A stretch of DNA of 64,000 nucleotides, from the NCBI GenBank assembly GCA_004794655.1, contig SMMW01000553.1:62001-126000 (forward strand), read 5' to 3'. The notes beneath the pieces were generated by a model, which had not been told where the DNA came from, did not search any database, and saw nothing but the letters and a program-made list of their open reading frames with translations. The DNA comes from Marisa cornuarietis (Eukaryota > Mollusca > Gastropoda > Architaenioglossa > Ampullariidae). Below are positions 11,601 to 21,621 of this stretch, in pieces (position 1 is the stretch's first letter; each line of letters opens with the position of its first letter). A program made the translations under genes and the position numbers.

Positions 11601-14600
11601 TACTTTTGATGTATGCTGATGACATTGCCATTGTTGCTGATCCCCTGTTCACCTTCAACGCAAAATTTACTATCTATAAACATTTTGTAACAAATGGGGA
11701 CTTACAATTAATATGAATAAAACAAAAATATTAGTCTTTAAAACTTGTGGCTTTATTAAGGACTGCGACAACTGGTACTATGCTGGAAAGAAGATTACTG
11801 TAGAACCTAGCTATAATTATTTAGGCGTTATATTTTCCCGTCTACACTAAAGTGGGCCAAATGTACCGATAATTTGTCTGGAAAAGCATTAAAAGCATTT
11901 GCAGGAATCAAGAAGCTGTATTTAAGACTAAAGAATCTTCCAACAGATAATCTTTAGAATATTTGATGAAATCTATCCTTCTGTATGGGTCTAAGATTTG
12001 GGGAAAGAAACAATACCATGATATAGAAAAATCACAAGTAAAACTTTGTTAATCAATTTTAAATGTTGGTGGGGATGTTTAAAATGATATAGTCTTGGGT
12101 GAATGTGGAAGACTTCCTCTTGTATCTGACTAGTTTATAAGAATAATCCAATTCTGGTGCAAATTACTAACGTTACCTGAACACAGGTACACAAAACATT
12201 GATACAATATATTATGTTTACAAGATAAGGCAGGCAGATCTAACTGGGCCTCTCAGGTTAGAATTTCACTGTGTAGCCTAACTTTTGGTATGTATGGGAA
12301 TTGCAGACAGTTGGCAATTTTGCTTTATTCATTACCACGGTAAAAGAAAGATTCAAGGATTGTTTTCGTCAAAAATGGCACGATTCAGTGTCTACGTCTG
12401 ATTATTGTGACTGTAATAAGACGTACGCACATACACTTACCTTGCACGCGCACGACGTATATTACAAACATGCACCCCGCTCGACGAGCCCCCGTTGATG
12501 GAATGAAGGTGAAGAGATTTCTCGTTGTTTTGAAAAATGAAGGACTCACTCTCTTCCGTCTGTCTGTCTGTCAAACCGTCCCCTTTCTTCTCACGTCATT
12601 TCTTCCCAAAACGACGACAAACAAATGACGCACACAAGACGTCAAACACAAGACACCATTCACACACGAAACAATACAAGACCTACCCCTAACTCATTAC
12701 ACTCCCCCTTGCTAAAACTGAAATCTCCCAGATTTCCACCAACTAGGTCGCTATATTGTTTCGGTAAACCCCCAACTCAAAATAACTTAGCAACTGAACT
12801 GCACCTAACAAAAATCCCTCCTGGCTAATCTATAACACTACTATTTACTCATGAAACAATGGAGTATTAATTTCTAAAAAATCATAGTAACTTCAATTTT
12901 CAAACGGCAGTCAGCTTACATTATATTTACACGTTCATTACCCTACTTACTCCAAAATCAGACCGGGACATTCATCCGCGGCTCTCTCTAGCCGGTTAAT
13001 TACTATGCCTCCGCTGTCCATTTGCGACCAGTCGACCGTGCCCGGTCCTTGGTCCGTAATGTTTTGGTTGTTATGTACCTGACCAAAGTTCATTGACACA
13101 GGTATCAGCTGACCGACACCTTCTCCACAGTGACGCGACAGACGATCGGTGTATCCTACCCCGTCTTCTGCCGCCCTTTCCCCTATACATTCAGCTTTTT
13201 CCGAACTCTCGACTGCTTCAGACCTATCGTCTTCTGCCGCTAACCTACTTCTGCAATGCCGCGACGTCTGGCAACAAAATTTACCTTCCGCCTGTTGCGC
13301 GACACCATGAGCAGCCCGTTGACAGTCCAGCCGCTGGTGCATACACGGTGCACATGCAGCCGTCCCGTTCACCCTTCGTGAGTCAGACCGCACTTGCATG
13401 CGGTTACGTAGCCCGGGGCGAGGACTACCTGGGGTGAGAAACATCTTGACCGTTACTGCCGATGCGCACTCGACCTTTCCCGCTGATGTCACACGACTTC
13501 CACCCGGTTCCCAAACGCGAGGACGCGTGTCCTTTTGCTGACCGCGCCCTCTTGCCCTCTTCTTGCGCTGAGGCTGGGTCCGTCGGAATGTTGCCTTGAC
13601 TTCAGGTCTCTGTTTAAACCGCCAATATGATGCACCCATTAGCAAGGCTACACTCACCTTCGACCCATGGTGCATTTTAACCCTTACTCGGACTCTTTCT
13701 CGCTGTCTGTTATGAGACAACAGCCGCGGGGACCCTTTCAATCTCACCACCCGTTGGTGTGACGAAATCACCCCTCTTCGGTTACCCAGATCAAGATTGT
13801 CTTCATTCCCCGACCTTCCTCTGGCGCGAGTCATCAGTCCGTCGATGGCCTCCGCCCCTTCGCTAGTTTCAACATCGCTAGTCTCCACCTCACCAGCACC
13901 GTCTGCGCTAGCCCCACTCTCACTAGTATGTAGTTTGCTAACCTCATCACCGTTAGCATCTAACTCACTAGCCTCATCACCAACATCCATCTCGCTAGCA
14001 CCTAGCTCACTAGCATCCACTTCGCTAGCACCGAGCTCACTAGCCTCCTCGTCATGAGTATCCCACTCGCTAGCCTCGATCTCGCTAGCATCTAGCCAGC
14101 TAGCCGTGATATCGTTAACATGTAGTTCGCAAGTCTCATCATCGCTTGCACCCACTTCGCTAGCTAAGTCATCATTAATGCCTATCTCGCTAGCATCTAC
14201 ATCGCTAGCCTTCCTTTCGCTGTGATCTATGTCGGTAACCTCAACCGACCTCTGACCACCGTTTCCACCGCGCCAAGCTTTGCCGACGGTTACCATCCCA
14301 CGCCACTCGTTGCCATGGGGACAACGACGCGAGAAGTGACCTACCTCCCCGCAACTGTAGCATTTCACATCTACAGGTGTTTTCTGCCGGTCTGATCTTT
14401 GAGGGCAGAACCTAGCGATATGCCCTGCGCTGTTACAGCTGTAACAAATTACAGGGGGTGCGACCTTACGTGTCTCCTTCCTCCCCTTAGAGCTTCTATA
14501 GCCTACGTCCTCATCCTCACTGAGCAGTTCGTCGTTGCTATCCTTTATCCCACCATCTCTTCTAGTCATTAAGTTACAAGCTGATGGCGCCTTCCAACTT

Positions 14601-16693
14601 CCTACGACACTAACGCTCCTGTTTTTAAAATCACGATGATCATTCTCACTAGCGCCGTCTCTATGGTTAGCCCTGCTTCTTATTTCTGCCATTTTCAGTT
14701 GAAAAACGTGCTCTTTCTCCCTTTCTTCTCTCAGTTCCTGTCTCTCCCTCTCTTCTTTCTCTTTCCGTTCATCTCTCTCCCTCTCTTCTTTCTCTCTCTC
14801 AATCCGCTCCGTTCTTTCTTTTTCCTCCCTTTCCTTTTTTCCCTGTCTCCACAGGATTAATTCTTTTTCAACAAACTCCTTAATCTCTTTTCCTACCAAC
14901 CCCTCATCTAATGCAATCTCTCTAAGCTCTTTTCGCTTGTCCCTCTCGGACACAGCGAACTCTGCTTCTAATCCAGACATGGTAAAGTAGCTGCGCTAAC
15001 ACTATCGCCGTTGACCAGAACGGTACTTCCCCTTCGCGTTACTTGACCAACCTCCCAACGAATAGCTAGGCCAGCTACACACACACTATCTGTTCAGATC
15101 CCGGACGAGCTACCCAATATGTAATAAGACGTACGCACATACACTTACCTTGCACGCGCACGACGTATATTACAAACATGCACCCCGCTCGACGAGCCCC
15201 CGTTGATGGAATGAAGGTGAAGAGATTTCTCGTTGTTTTGAAAAATGAAGGACTCACTCTCTTCCGTCTGTCTGTCTGTCAAACCGTCCCCTTTCTTCTC
15301 ACGTCATTTCTTCCCAAAACGACGACAAACAAATGACGCACACAAGACGTCAAACACAAGACACCATTCACACACGAAACAATACAAGACCTACCCCTAA
15401 CTCATTACAGTGACTATCACCCAAACCTAATCAATATACATAAACCAAATATTACGACGTGTCCTATGTCTTAAGAAGCAACTGTTTACCGCTTAATGGA
15501 GTCACTCGTTATCGCCAAAGCAGCGGCAATCCTGAGTGTGAGCAGTGTGATAGCTGAAGTGTGGAAGACCTGTATTATTTTTTGCTATTATACCCTAAGT
15601 ATACAGTCCTACGTATTAGATATATTCCACTCTTTTATCATAAAGTCCCCATCCCGGCGTCTGATTCACCTTTTGTGTAAGAACCTTAAGGGAAATGTAG
15701 CTATTAATGTTGCCGTATATATTATAACTGAATGCCTGAAAATGAGAGCACCATGACAGTCCATATATAATCATGCATTCACTGTATTGTTTACTATTAT
15801 TTGAAGCCTCACTCAATGGAAGATTGATCTTGTACAGCCACACACTGTTAACATGTAAACAGCAGTATGTATTGTTGATATGAGCCAGATGGCCTTCAAA
15901 AACTGAATTTATTATTATTACACCACACACACATTGTTTAGAGATGTTATCAGTCGTAAAAAGGAAAAACACAAACAGATCAAGGAAGTGACACTTTAAA
16001 AACAGCTAATACTGCTGTACCCGAGGCAGAGCTGGTGGAGAAATTGCCGACACTGAAAGTTCGTCTATATGTAAGATATAAGAAAACTGTGATACTTCTA
16101 TTATTGTGAAGCAGCACTATTTTTCAGCTAAGTTGTTTAATTACATGCCTTTCCTCATAAGGTCCTTGACGTGTTTATGACAAATTTCAACATTTAATGT
16201 ATTTGAAATTAAGTCATCCAATGTTTGTTCTGAGCTTTGAAAGTGGGCAAAGAGACCGTGTGATGTAGAAGTTACAATCGAGTACAAACACAACATACAT
16301 AAACGAACATGCACTGATTAACAATACAAGGACGTGAAGGAACGTAGAGATATAAGTGATGGGGAGAAAGGACAACAGGATGGACTAGTTATATGTGTGT
16401 GAAAGGTTGTATTTGTATTTGATATGATTGGTTAGATATATATATATACAATTTCGAGTGTTTGTGTACTCAATGTAATCAAGTTTAATATGTGTGTACA
16501 TTTATGCACATTTATATCTGTCACTATCTGACATGGTTAGAAATTTTTTATATCCCTGTACAAGTGGTTGTATATGTGTGTGTGTGGGGGGGGGGGGAAT
16601 TGGGTATAATATATACGTGTAATATATTGACATAAATATATATATATATATATGTGTGTGTGTTCACGCGCGTGTGCATCTCTGTGCGTGCGC

Positions 16694-16736
<43 letters not shown>

Positions 16737-19700
16737 TGTTGGATGTAATTAGGTCTTTCAATGTGTATTTGTATAATGTGTGTATATGTGTCATGCGCAT
16801 GATACTTGCTTAACATCAAGAGAGATCTGTTCGTCAAATCCTGGATTCGATCAATGACATCCATTAACTGGTCAGGAAATTGGTTTTTTTAAACTATTTT
16901 GTGTTTCATCCCAGCCTTGTATAGTTATCTCTGGGTGAACTTTTGTTTTAGATTAACCAACCTTGTTTTCCAGCTCTTCTATCGTTTTTCAACGCTGTCA
17001 TGGTGTAGTTGTCTTGGTGATGGCACTGAAAACCGCAGTAAAAGCACAAAAACTTTTGGTAACGTTTATCTCTCACTATCCGTTAATATTGTATGGATAG
17101 ACTATGGCTCAGGTCATTATCTCATTTCTAGGTTCGAAAAGAGAAGACAATTCCAACCAACCTTCAGCGTCCTGACAAACTCTGTGGTAATGTCACCTTC
17201 CCAAAACTTTTCTACAGAGCTCTCTGCGACCCGAACGGCGACACTCCTTGCTGCTACAACAACGTCTGTGCCAACAAAACAGAAGATCAGTGCACATGCA
17301 CAAACTGTTACGACATACGACGACCCATAGATGCTGAGTACGCCACCTGGCGGCCATCGGACCTCACCTGTCAGCTTCGCCACCTGTCACAAAACGAGAT
17401 CTGCGACTTGCTAGATGGCGCCACTCTCTATTTCATCGGGGACTCGTTCGTAAGGCATGTCTTCACGGCCTTCCTACTGGCAGCCAGGAACAACGAAACA
17501 CACGGAGCGATGGGTCCAAAGACGCCTCCAGGTATTTTGACACCATGTACTTTCTCTTACACTGACAGTCATTTAAAGGTCTTCAATAGTCCATTCTTTG
17601 AGTACGTCCTGTATAGCCTTCACACGTTTAAAGGTGGAACAGAATGTCATTTTTCTCTAATGACTGGTGGGTTCATTATAAGTTCCTATTCCGCAATATG
17701 GAGTGAATTTCCCCATTCTTTTTTTCTAGATAAAAATCTAATAAGGAAGATGTCAGGAATGACTTTCTGACGACATTGTGGGATTGTGGACAATATCAGA
17801 TTGCACGAAGTTCAGCCCAGAGCACAGACTATCCACGCAGGCCTTTAGAAAGAGTTTAAAAGGAGATTTCCACTTGCATATCAATATGAAAATGACAATA
17901 TTTTTGAGGAAGGGTGTAGCGCTGTTATGATCGACGTAATACCACTCATTACTGTCATTAGCAATTGTAATCCGACACGGGTCAATTCAGATAAAGAATG
18001 GATTCCCGAGGCTGAGCGACTGTAATTGTCTCGCACATGTGGTGATGCGTGATTGGTTGTAGTTATGTAGATATGTGAACAATGAGCCTCCAAACTCTTG
18101 GAGCATCCGCATCAGAGCAAGAAAGAGACCAAGTCTTCGTTAAGTCCGCTAACACCAGTCTGCCACCACCAAACAAGAGACGTGGTATAGAGACTTGCCA
18201 AGAGGTGTGCAGCCCACTCTTAAAACAGAGTGTCAAGGAAAGTAACCTCTATCCCTGAAAGACTTCGTACTACTCTTGCCAGCAGGATTCGTTACTCTGG
18301 TAACAAAGCCAGGCGCTGATTCTTATCTGTGGTAACGTCAGAGAAAGGTTTGCACACTAGTGCAAAGGGACGGTATGCGTGAGCTCTACTCCCAACTCTT
18401 GACAAAGCAAGTTTTGTATCTTGATGCACGGTTCCAGACAATGAAGATCAACGGTCAGCAGACTACAATTTCCTCTACTCGCGTCGGAAAAACCCTCCGT
18501 GTAGCAAGGACAATCGTTCGAGAAGACAATAAGACAGACTTAAACAACCTAGCACCATTTATTTCTTTATTATTTTTTTACTTTCCTGTTTTATTTTTTT
18601 CTTTTCTTCTGTTTTTGCTGCGCAGTGAGCATTCTTTTTAACTGGATACATGCGCAATATAAATCATCATCATCATCATCATCATTATCATCATCATCGT
18701 CGTCGTCGTCGTCGTCATCATCATCATCATCGTCGTCGTCGTCGTCATCATCATCATCATCAATAAGACAATTGTGGGCCATACCATCAGGGGCCATACT
18801 ATTCCACGCGACAAAGACAGGGCTTAGGGAGAGGTGTCCAAGACAAGGAAAATCAACGGTCAGTAGACCACCATTTTCTTTTACCCGTGTCGGGACGACA
18901 AAAGACAATTGTGTGCCATACCATCAGGGACCATACTATTCCATGCGACAAAGACAAGGCTAAGTGGCGTATGAATACGTAACGTACAGAGCCTACGACT
19001 GAACACGTGAACAAGTGTGGAGTATGATGTGTGTGTAGTTAATGACAGGGTTCTTTTCACTCACTAGCTATGCGAATAAGAAGACAGGATTAACGGGACA
19101 CCCAGGATAATTAGACAAGATAGGAAATTTACATACATATTCACATTTTCTCTTACAGTGTTTTATGTGAGTGATTTGTGTAAACTCTCCACATTCTTTT
19201 ATTATTGGGGATCTGCGCTGGGGGCTCGAATCGAGTTAAAATTATTAATTAACAATGTAGTGAAAGCGAATCGCGCACAGGTGTATGTCAGCGTGAATGG
19301 CGGAGTAGTCGAGAGTGTAGATAAGGCTTTTAACTACGAGTCTCCGTCCATCACACGTAACTAATACCCCGTAGGTTAGCGACACGCGTACACCACGTAC
19401 TATTGCTGAAACTCATTATCCCCACCCAACGACTGGACACAGTTAATGGAGAGAGACGACTTTTATATTATGCGCTGAATTATTAAAAGTTAAATCACTG
19501 TAAATAAGAAGATAACTAAACTAGAACAGCATCTGTCAAAAAAACTAATTTGTTTCGTTTAAATTGTTTCCATAGAACTTAAAACATCATGTGCCGGCCT
19601 CTACATGTTCACGGAAAAGGTCTGCCGTCTTCATGTGGACTCAGACACCACCGTATGTAATAAGAGAGTCCGAGTCAAGTTGGTGTACGACTACAAAGTT

Positions 19701-20135
19701 AACACCGCTTCTGCCATCCACACCGCCATCATCAACCTCAGCAACGTCAGCCGCAGTATCGTCTTCATGGCACTTGGGATTCATGATCAATTTGAAGTAG
19801 AGAAGGTCCAGCGAACGCTTCTGCTACCCCTTTTACAGAAAATGAACTCGTCCAATATGAGTAATCCTAAACTTGTCTGGTTGGCTTACCACGCTCCAGG
19901 CTTACTCATTTCACCTTTTCATTTTCCTTGGCAGACACCTGAAAATACATTGCGATACAACAAAATGATCGGACAGTTCCTTAGTGCATGGCACGTGCCT
20001 GTATTTGACAGCTTCAACCTGACGGACGGTGCGGCTAGTTTCGATGGAGTTCACTACGGACTGGGGATAAACAGAGTCAAAGTTCAGATACTTTTGAACT
20101 ATATTTTAGAATTACGCGATAAAAAACTGTGGTAA
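8205..20135 (+). CDS. SGNH/PC-esterase family membrane protein, array copy 1 (join 8205..8459, 17132..17531, 19576..20135)
   Basis: Three exons join to 1215 nt, 404 residues plus stop. Exon 1 gives a short basic N-terminus and one hydrophobic segment (about residues 6-23), the layout of a type II Golgi membrane protein. A Cys-rich stretch follows (Cys125, 126, 131, 139, 141, 144), then a WRPS...C motif at 158-165 like that of plant TBL proteins. The SGNH block I is GDSF with Ser190; a block III-like LGIHD lies in exon 3; DGVH (Asp375, His378) is block V near the C-terminus. Family members (CASD1, NXPE, TBL) transfer or remove acyl groups on glycans in the secretory pathway; the substrate here is unknown. 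Sequons at Asn105, 133 and 206 fit a lumenal domain. Splice sites are GT/AG in phases 0 and 1. Intron 1 is swollen to 8.7 kb by transposons. Residue 168 is Arg where copies 2 and 3 have Cys. The frame is intact; expression is unproven. Confidence 0.82.
8575..8639. repeat. (AC)n microsatellite
   Basis: About 65 bases of pure AC in intron 1 of copy 1. Confidence 0.97.
9095..9538 (+). pseudogene. LINE A endonuclease, N-terminal and middle part
   Basis: It reads VACVYVAPERSVIYGDD and LLCGDFNARTAELSD; GDFNAR is the conserved APE endonuclease block. The frame stops at 9538 where a nested insertion begins. Confidence 0.75.
9548..10229 (+). mobile_element. Nested retroelement fragment inside LINE A endonuclease
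   Basis: It separates the endonuclease halves, which rejoin in sense at about 10235 (LDYVICSSSIFD). Its right end, GCGCTATTAAAATC plus a TTATTA run, is a typical LINE/SINE 3' tail. No protein is recognised. The palindrome at 10022-10037 lies within it. Left limit approximate. Confidence 0.6.
10235..10492 (+). pseudogene. LINE A endonuclease, C-terminal part
   Basis: It reads EMHMNNKDESDHFPIVITLL; SDHFP is the last catalytic block of APE endonucleases. Confidence 0.75.
10855..11845 (+). pseudogene. LINE A reverse transcriptase
   Basis: The frames give SPGPDGLPSDIF, VNNFRGISLLNIISKLYSS, IPEAQAGFHKDYRTTD, a frameshift, GCVLSPLLFCIFLSQL, LMYADDIAIVAD (the YADD catalytic motif is intact) and YNYLGVIF. 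Frameshifts and stops make it inactive. Confidence 0.85.
12412..12701 (-). repeat. 3' LTR of the element
   Basis: 290 bp, TGTAAT...ATTACA in + orientation, equal in length to the 5' LTR and apparently identical to it. The polypurine tract lies immediately inside (12702-12710, CTCCCCCTT on the + strand). Confidence 0.93.
12947..14980 (-). CDS. Gag-like zinc-knuckle protein of the LTR element
   Basis: The protein has 677 residues. Residues 1-100 form a charged, probably coiled-coil region rich in Glu, Lys and Arg. Two CCHC knuckles follow: Cys179-Cys182-His187-Cys192 and Cys207-Cys210-His215-Cys220. Residues 258-378 carry repeats of the ASE type (ELGASEVDASELGASE and variants). The C-terminal third is basic. 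Only about 80 residues separate the coiled coil from the knuckles, too few for a normal capsid domain. At 444-451 VALLMGAS resembles a retropepsin ALLDTGAS with the catalytic Asp missing; this is a tentative reading. The ATG at 14980 is 139 nt from the 5' LTR, a normal leader. Nucleic-acid binding is likely; anything else is unknown. Confidence 0.8.
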   Translation of the reverse strand: MSGLEAEFAVSERDKRKELREIALDEGLVGKEIKEFVEKELILWRQGKKEREEKERTERIEREKEERERDERKEKEERERQELREEREKEHVFQLKMAEIRSRANHRDGASENDHRDFKNRSVSVVGSWKAPSACNLMTRRDGGIKDSNDELLSEDEDVGYRSSKGRKETRKVAPPVICYSCNSAGHIARFCPQRSDRQKTPVDVKCYSCGEVGHFSRRCPHGNEWRGMVTVGKAWRGGNGGQRSVEVTDIDHSERKASDVDASEIGINDDLASEVGASDDETCELHVNDITASWLDASEIEASEWDTHDEEASELGASEVDASELGASEMDVGDEASELDANGDEVSKLHTSESGASADGAGEVETSDVETSEGAEAIDGLMTRARGRSGNEDNLDLGNRRGVISSHQRVVRLKGSPRLLSHNRQRERVRVRVKMHHGSKVSVALLMGASYWRFKQRPEVKATFRRTQPQRKKRARGRGQQKDTRPRVWEPGGSRVTSAGKVECASAVTVKMFLTPGSPRPGLRNRMQVRSDSRRVNGTAACAPCMHQRLDCQRAAHGVAQQAEGKFCCQTSRHCRSRLAAEDDRSEAVESSEKAECIGERAAEDGVGYTDRLSRHCGEGVGQLIPVSMNFGQVHNNQNITDQGPGTVDWSQMDSGGIVINRLERAADECPGLILE
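15120..15409 (-). repeat. 5' LTR of the element
   Basis: 290 bp direct repeat of the 3' LTR. The primer-binding-like sequence complementary to a tRNA 3' end lies inside it at about 15099-15117; the tRNA was not identified. Confidence 0.93.
15415..15925 (+). pseudogene. LINE A C-terminal end and 3' UTR
   Basis: Frames give a CEQCDS...YYFLL-like zinc-knuckle end and SRRLIHLLCKNLKG. It is homologous to 56161-56590 in copy 3. It continues the LINE sequence cut at 12411 by the LTR element. Confidence 0.7.
15926..17131. other. Intron 1 of gene copy 1, part conserved in all copies
   Basis: It matches 39790-41213 and 56590-58333. It holds microsatellites (AT and GT, 16634-16734) and a tRNA-like SINE head near 16797-16860. 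No gene seen. Confidence 0.7.
16634..16734. repeat. Compound (AT)n/(GT)n microsatellite
   Basis: AT run, then interrupted GT runs. Homologous but different-length arrays occur in copies 2 (40465-40544) and 3 (57840-57890). Confidence 0.93.
17132..17531 (+). CDS. Copy 1 coding exon 2 (Cys-rich region and GDS motif)
   Basis: The acceptor TTTCTAG ends at 17131 and the donor CCAG|GTATTT follows 17531. The exon is 400 nt, entering in phase 0 and leaving in phase 1. It carries the Cys cluster, the WRPS motif and the catalytic GDSF block. The last third is almost identical to copy 2, the first two thirds are not. Confidence 0.82.
18537..18760 (+). mobile_element. Retroposon insertion with triplet tail and 10-bp target duplication
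   Basis: The 224-bp insert is flanked by CAATAAGACA on both sides (18527-18536, 18761-18770). Copy 3 has the single empty site at 60266-60275. The insert ends in GCGCAATATAAAT followed by a CAT/CGT triplet array, like a 5'-truncated LINE or SINE 3' end. Confidence 0.88.
18660..18762. repeat. (CAT/CGT)n higher-order triplet array
   Basis: Runs of CAT alternate with runs of CGT, giving two ~30-bp higher-order units. The poly-Asp and poly-Ser ORFs across it are artefacts. Confidence 0.93.
19576..20135 (+). CDS. Copy 1 coding exon 3 (C-terminal SGNH half, DGVH motif, stop)
   Basis: The acceptor TTTCCATAG ends at 19575. The split codon G|AA gives Glu219. The exon carries LGIHD and the DGVHYG motif and ends in TAA. 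The last ~200 nt are nearly invariant between copies 1, 2 and 3. Confidence 0.85.
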
Positions 20136-21309
20136 AAAGTATTTAATCCGGGATAAGTAAAATTTCCAGGAGTTGGTTTTCATTTAATACTATTTATTGT
20201 GTGCCGTACCACAAGAACTGTAAGACTTTTGTGTGCTGTAATGATTTAATTAATAAAACAAACCACACTTACTTTTTTTGTCACAATGCGTCAGGTAAAC
20301 AACTGTCTTCATGTTAAATGCGCCTGGAACACAAATTGTACTTTTCCTGCGATACTTGGGCCCTTTGTTCGGACCTCGGAAACTGTCTGATTAAGCTTGA
20401 CACAAGAGTATTATAATCTTTATGCCGACTGTCAGAACGCACACACACACACACACACGCGCGCGCGAACAAAGAAGTGCTTGTGTCTGCTGAGCGACAT
20501 GAGCTCAATACTCTGAAACCCTAATAAAGATTAAGGTGTAATAAACTACATGTGTGAACAATAAAACAGTAGTAACAGTTATAGAGACAGCCCTATTAAA
20601 ATGGGAAAGAGTGGAAGGATTTACTCGTTTGGAAAATCACAGTTGTTATAACCCTTATTATGCCCATGGAAAGACTGAAGGGGAGGACAAATAAAGAAAT
20701 GACGAGACGACTTTACAAATGATTGAGCAGTAGAAACATCTATCACCAGGTAGCATTGAGAAAACTCTCTCCTCTAAGCCCCTCCTTAGCTAAGGGCTTC
20801 TCTTACAACGCTACTGCAATCTCCCTACACATGTTCAAACCTAAACAGATAATTCAAACAGAATATAGGCGCGCGCCACATGCACCGCGACCCACAAATC
20901 CCACTCTCAAACTAGCAGACATGATCTACTCTACCACAGAAAACACTGGCCGCTCTCACTCGAACGCGCAACCTCTCGCCCGCCGATCAGGACCGCTACA
21001 AATTCGATGACGCGAAGTGCAGAGTTTAACAAAGAAACCCACACATCCCAGCCTTCATTCAGTGAGGCTCAGATCAGACTGCCACAATTAGAGTTCTTTT
21101 TCAAGTCAGGGAGTTTGTTTGAACAAACCATCTTCCGTCTGCCAAAGAGATGTACTTGGCCCGGCTGGGCAAAAAATCGCTTCTTGAACATGTGAACTTG
21201 AGTAATTTTTCTTCTTTTGACTCAAGGATATGCATAGATTAGATGAACTGAGTTACACTCGCTGTTACAAATATTACTGGCGAGTAACAGAACTCTTCAG
21301 TATAATGAC
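20136..21309. other. Downstream of copy 1: shared tail, then unassigned sequence
   Basis: 20136-20500 matches the tails of copies 2 (43704-44060) and 3 (61612-61760) and ends in an AC/CG microsatellite (20441-20467). 21026-21165 is a short piece of block A. Nothing else is recognised. Confidence 0.6.
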
Positions 21310-21621
21310 AATGACCAACTTTATTTGTCCCATTGGGCAATTTGAATAGGGGAATGTGCTCGAGTTCAACACTGAATGAAAAAATTGAAAACATGAGGAG
21401 GAAAAAGGAAATGGGCAAGTAACATATATCATATAAATATATATAGATTTAAAAAAAACTACAACAAGAAAATCAGGTATGCACCTACAACATCACATAT
21501 GCACACACACACACACACACACACACCATTGACAGCTCATCTAAGATTGAGCAGCTGGACTGCAGATGGCACAAATGATTTAAGGTGTCTGTTACTCTTA
21601 CATATAGGCATGGCATAGCGT

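Larger units (their letters stand above)
12412..15409 (-). mobile_element. Complete gag-only LTR retrotransposon with apparently identical LTRs
   Basis: Two 290-bp direct repeats (12412-12701 and 15120-15409) start TGTAAT and end ATTACA. They look base-for-base identical by eye. A 5-bp target duplication GTGAC flanks the element (12407-12411 and 15410-15414). It reads on the minus strand: primer-binding-like TGGGTAGCTCGTCCGGGAT starts 2 nt inside the 5' LTR (15120-15409), and polypurine AAGGGGGAG abuts the 3' LTR (12412-12701). The only ORF is a 677-residue gag-like protein. There is no reverse transcriptase, RNase H or integrase, so it must have moved with enzymes from another element. It interrupts the C-terminal coding part of a LINE in intron 1 of gene copy 1. 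Confidence 0.93.
8844..15925 (+). mobile_element. APE-type LINE (LINE A) in intron 1 of copy 1, with two nested insertions
   Basis: It begins near TGTGTCGGCG (also the start in copy 3 at 54901) and ends after GGCCAGATGGCCTTC-like 3' UTR with a TTATTA tail near 15920. Coding parts in order are endonuclease (9095-9538, 10235-10492), reverse transcriptase (10855-11845) and a C-terminal region interrupted at 12411 by the LTR element and resuming at 15415. Many stops and frameshifts. ORF1, seen in copy 3, is absent here. The clade is not assigned. Confidence 0.75.
17532..19575. other. Intron 2 of gene copy 1
   Basis: It is homologous to intron 2 of copies 2 and 3. It contains the retroposon insertion at 18537-18760 and a local repeat of CATACCATCAGGG-type sequence (18771-18960) also found at 60276-60470. 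No additional coding exon is supported. Confidence 0.7.

Noticed and set aside
13093..14057. Plus-strand ORFs opposite the gag gene
   Set aside because: Low-complexity Ser/Ala/Leu frames complementary to the ASE repeats; LTR, PBS and PPT orientation fix the coding strand as minus.
18591..18963. Poly-Asp (minus) and poly-Ser (plus) ORFs
   Set aside because: They arise from the CAT/CGT triplet tail of a retroposon.
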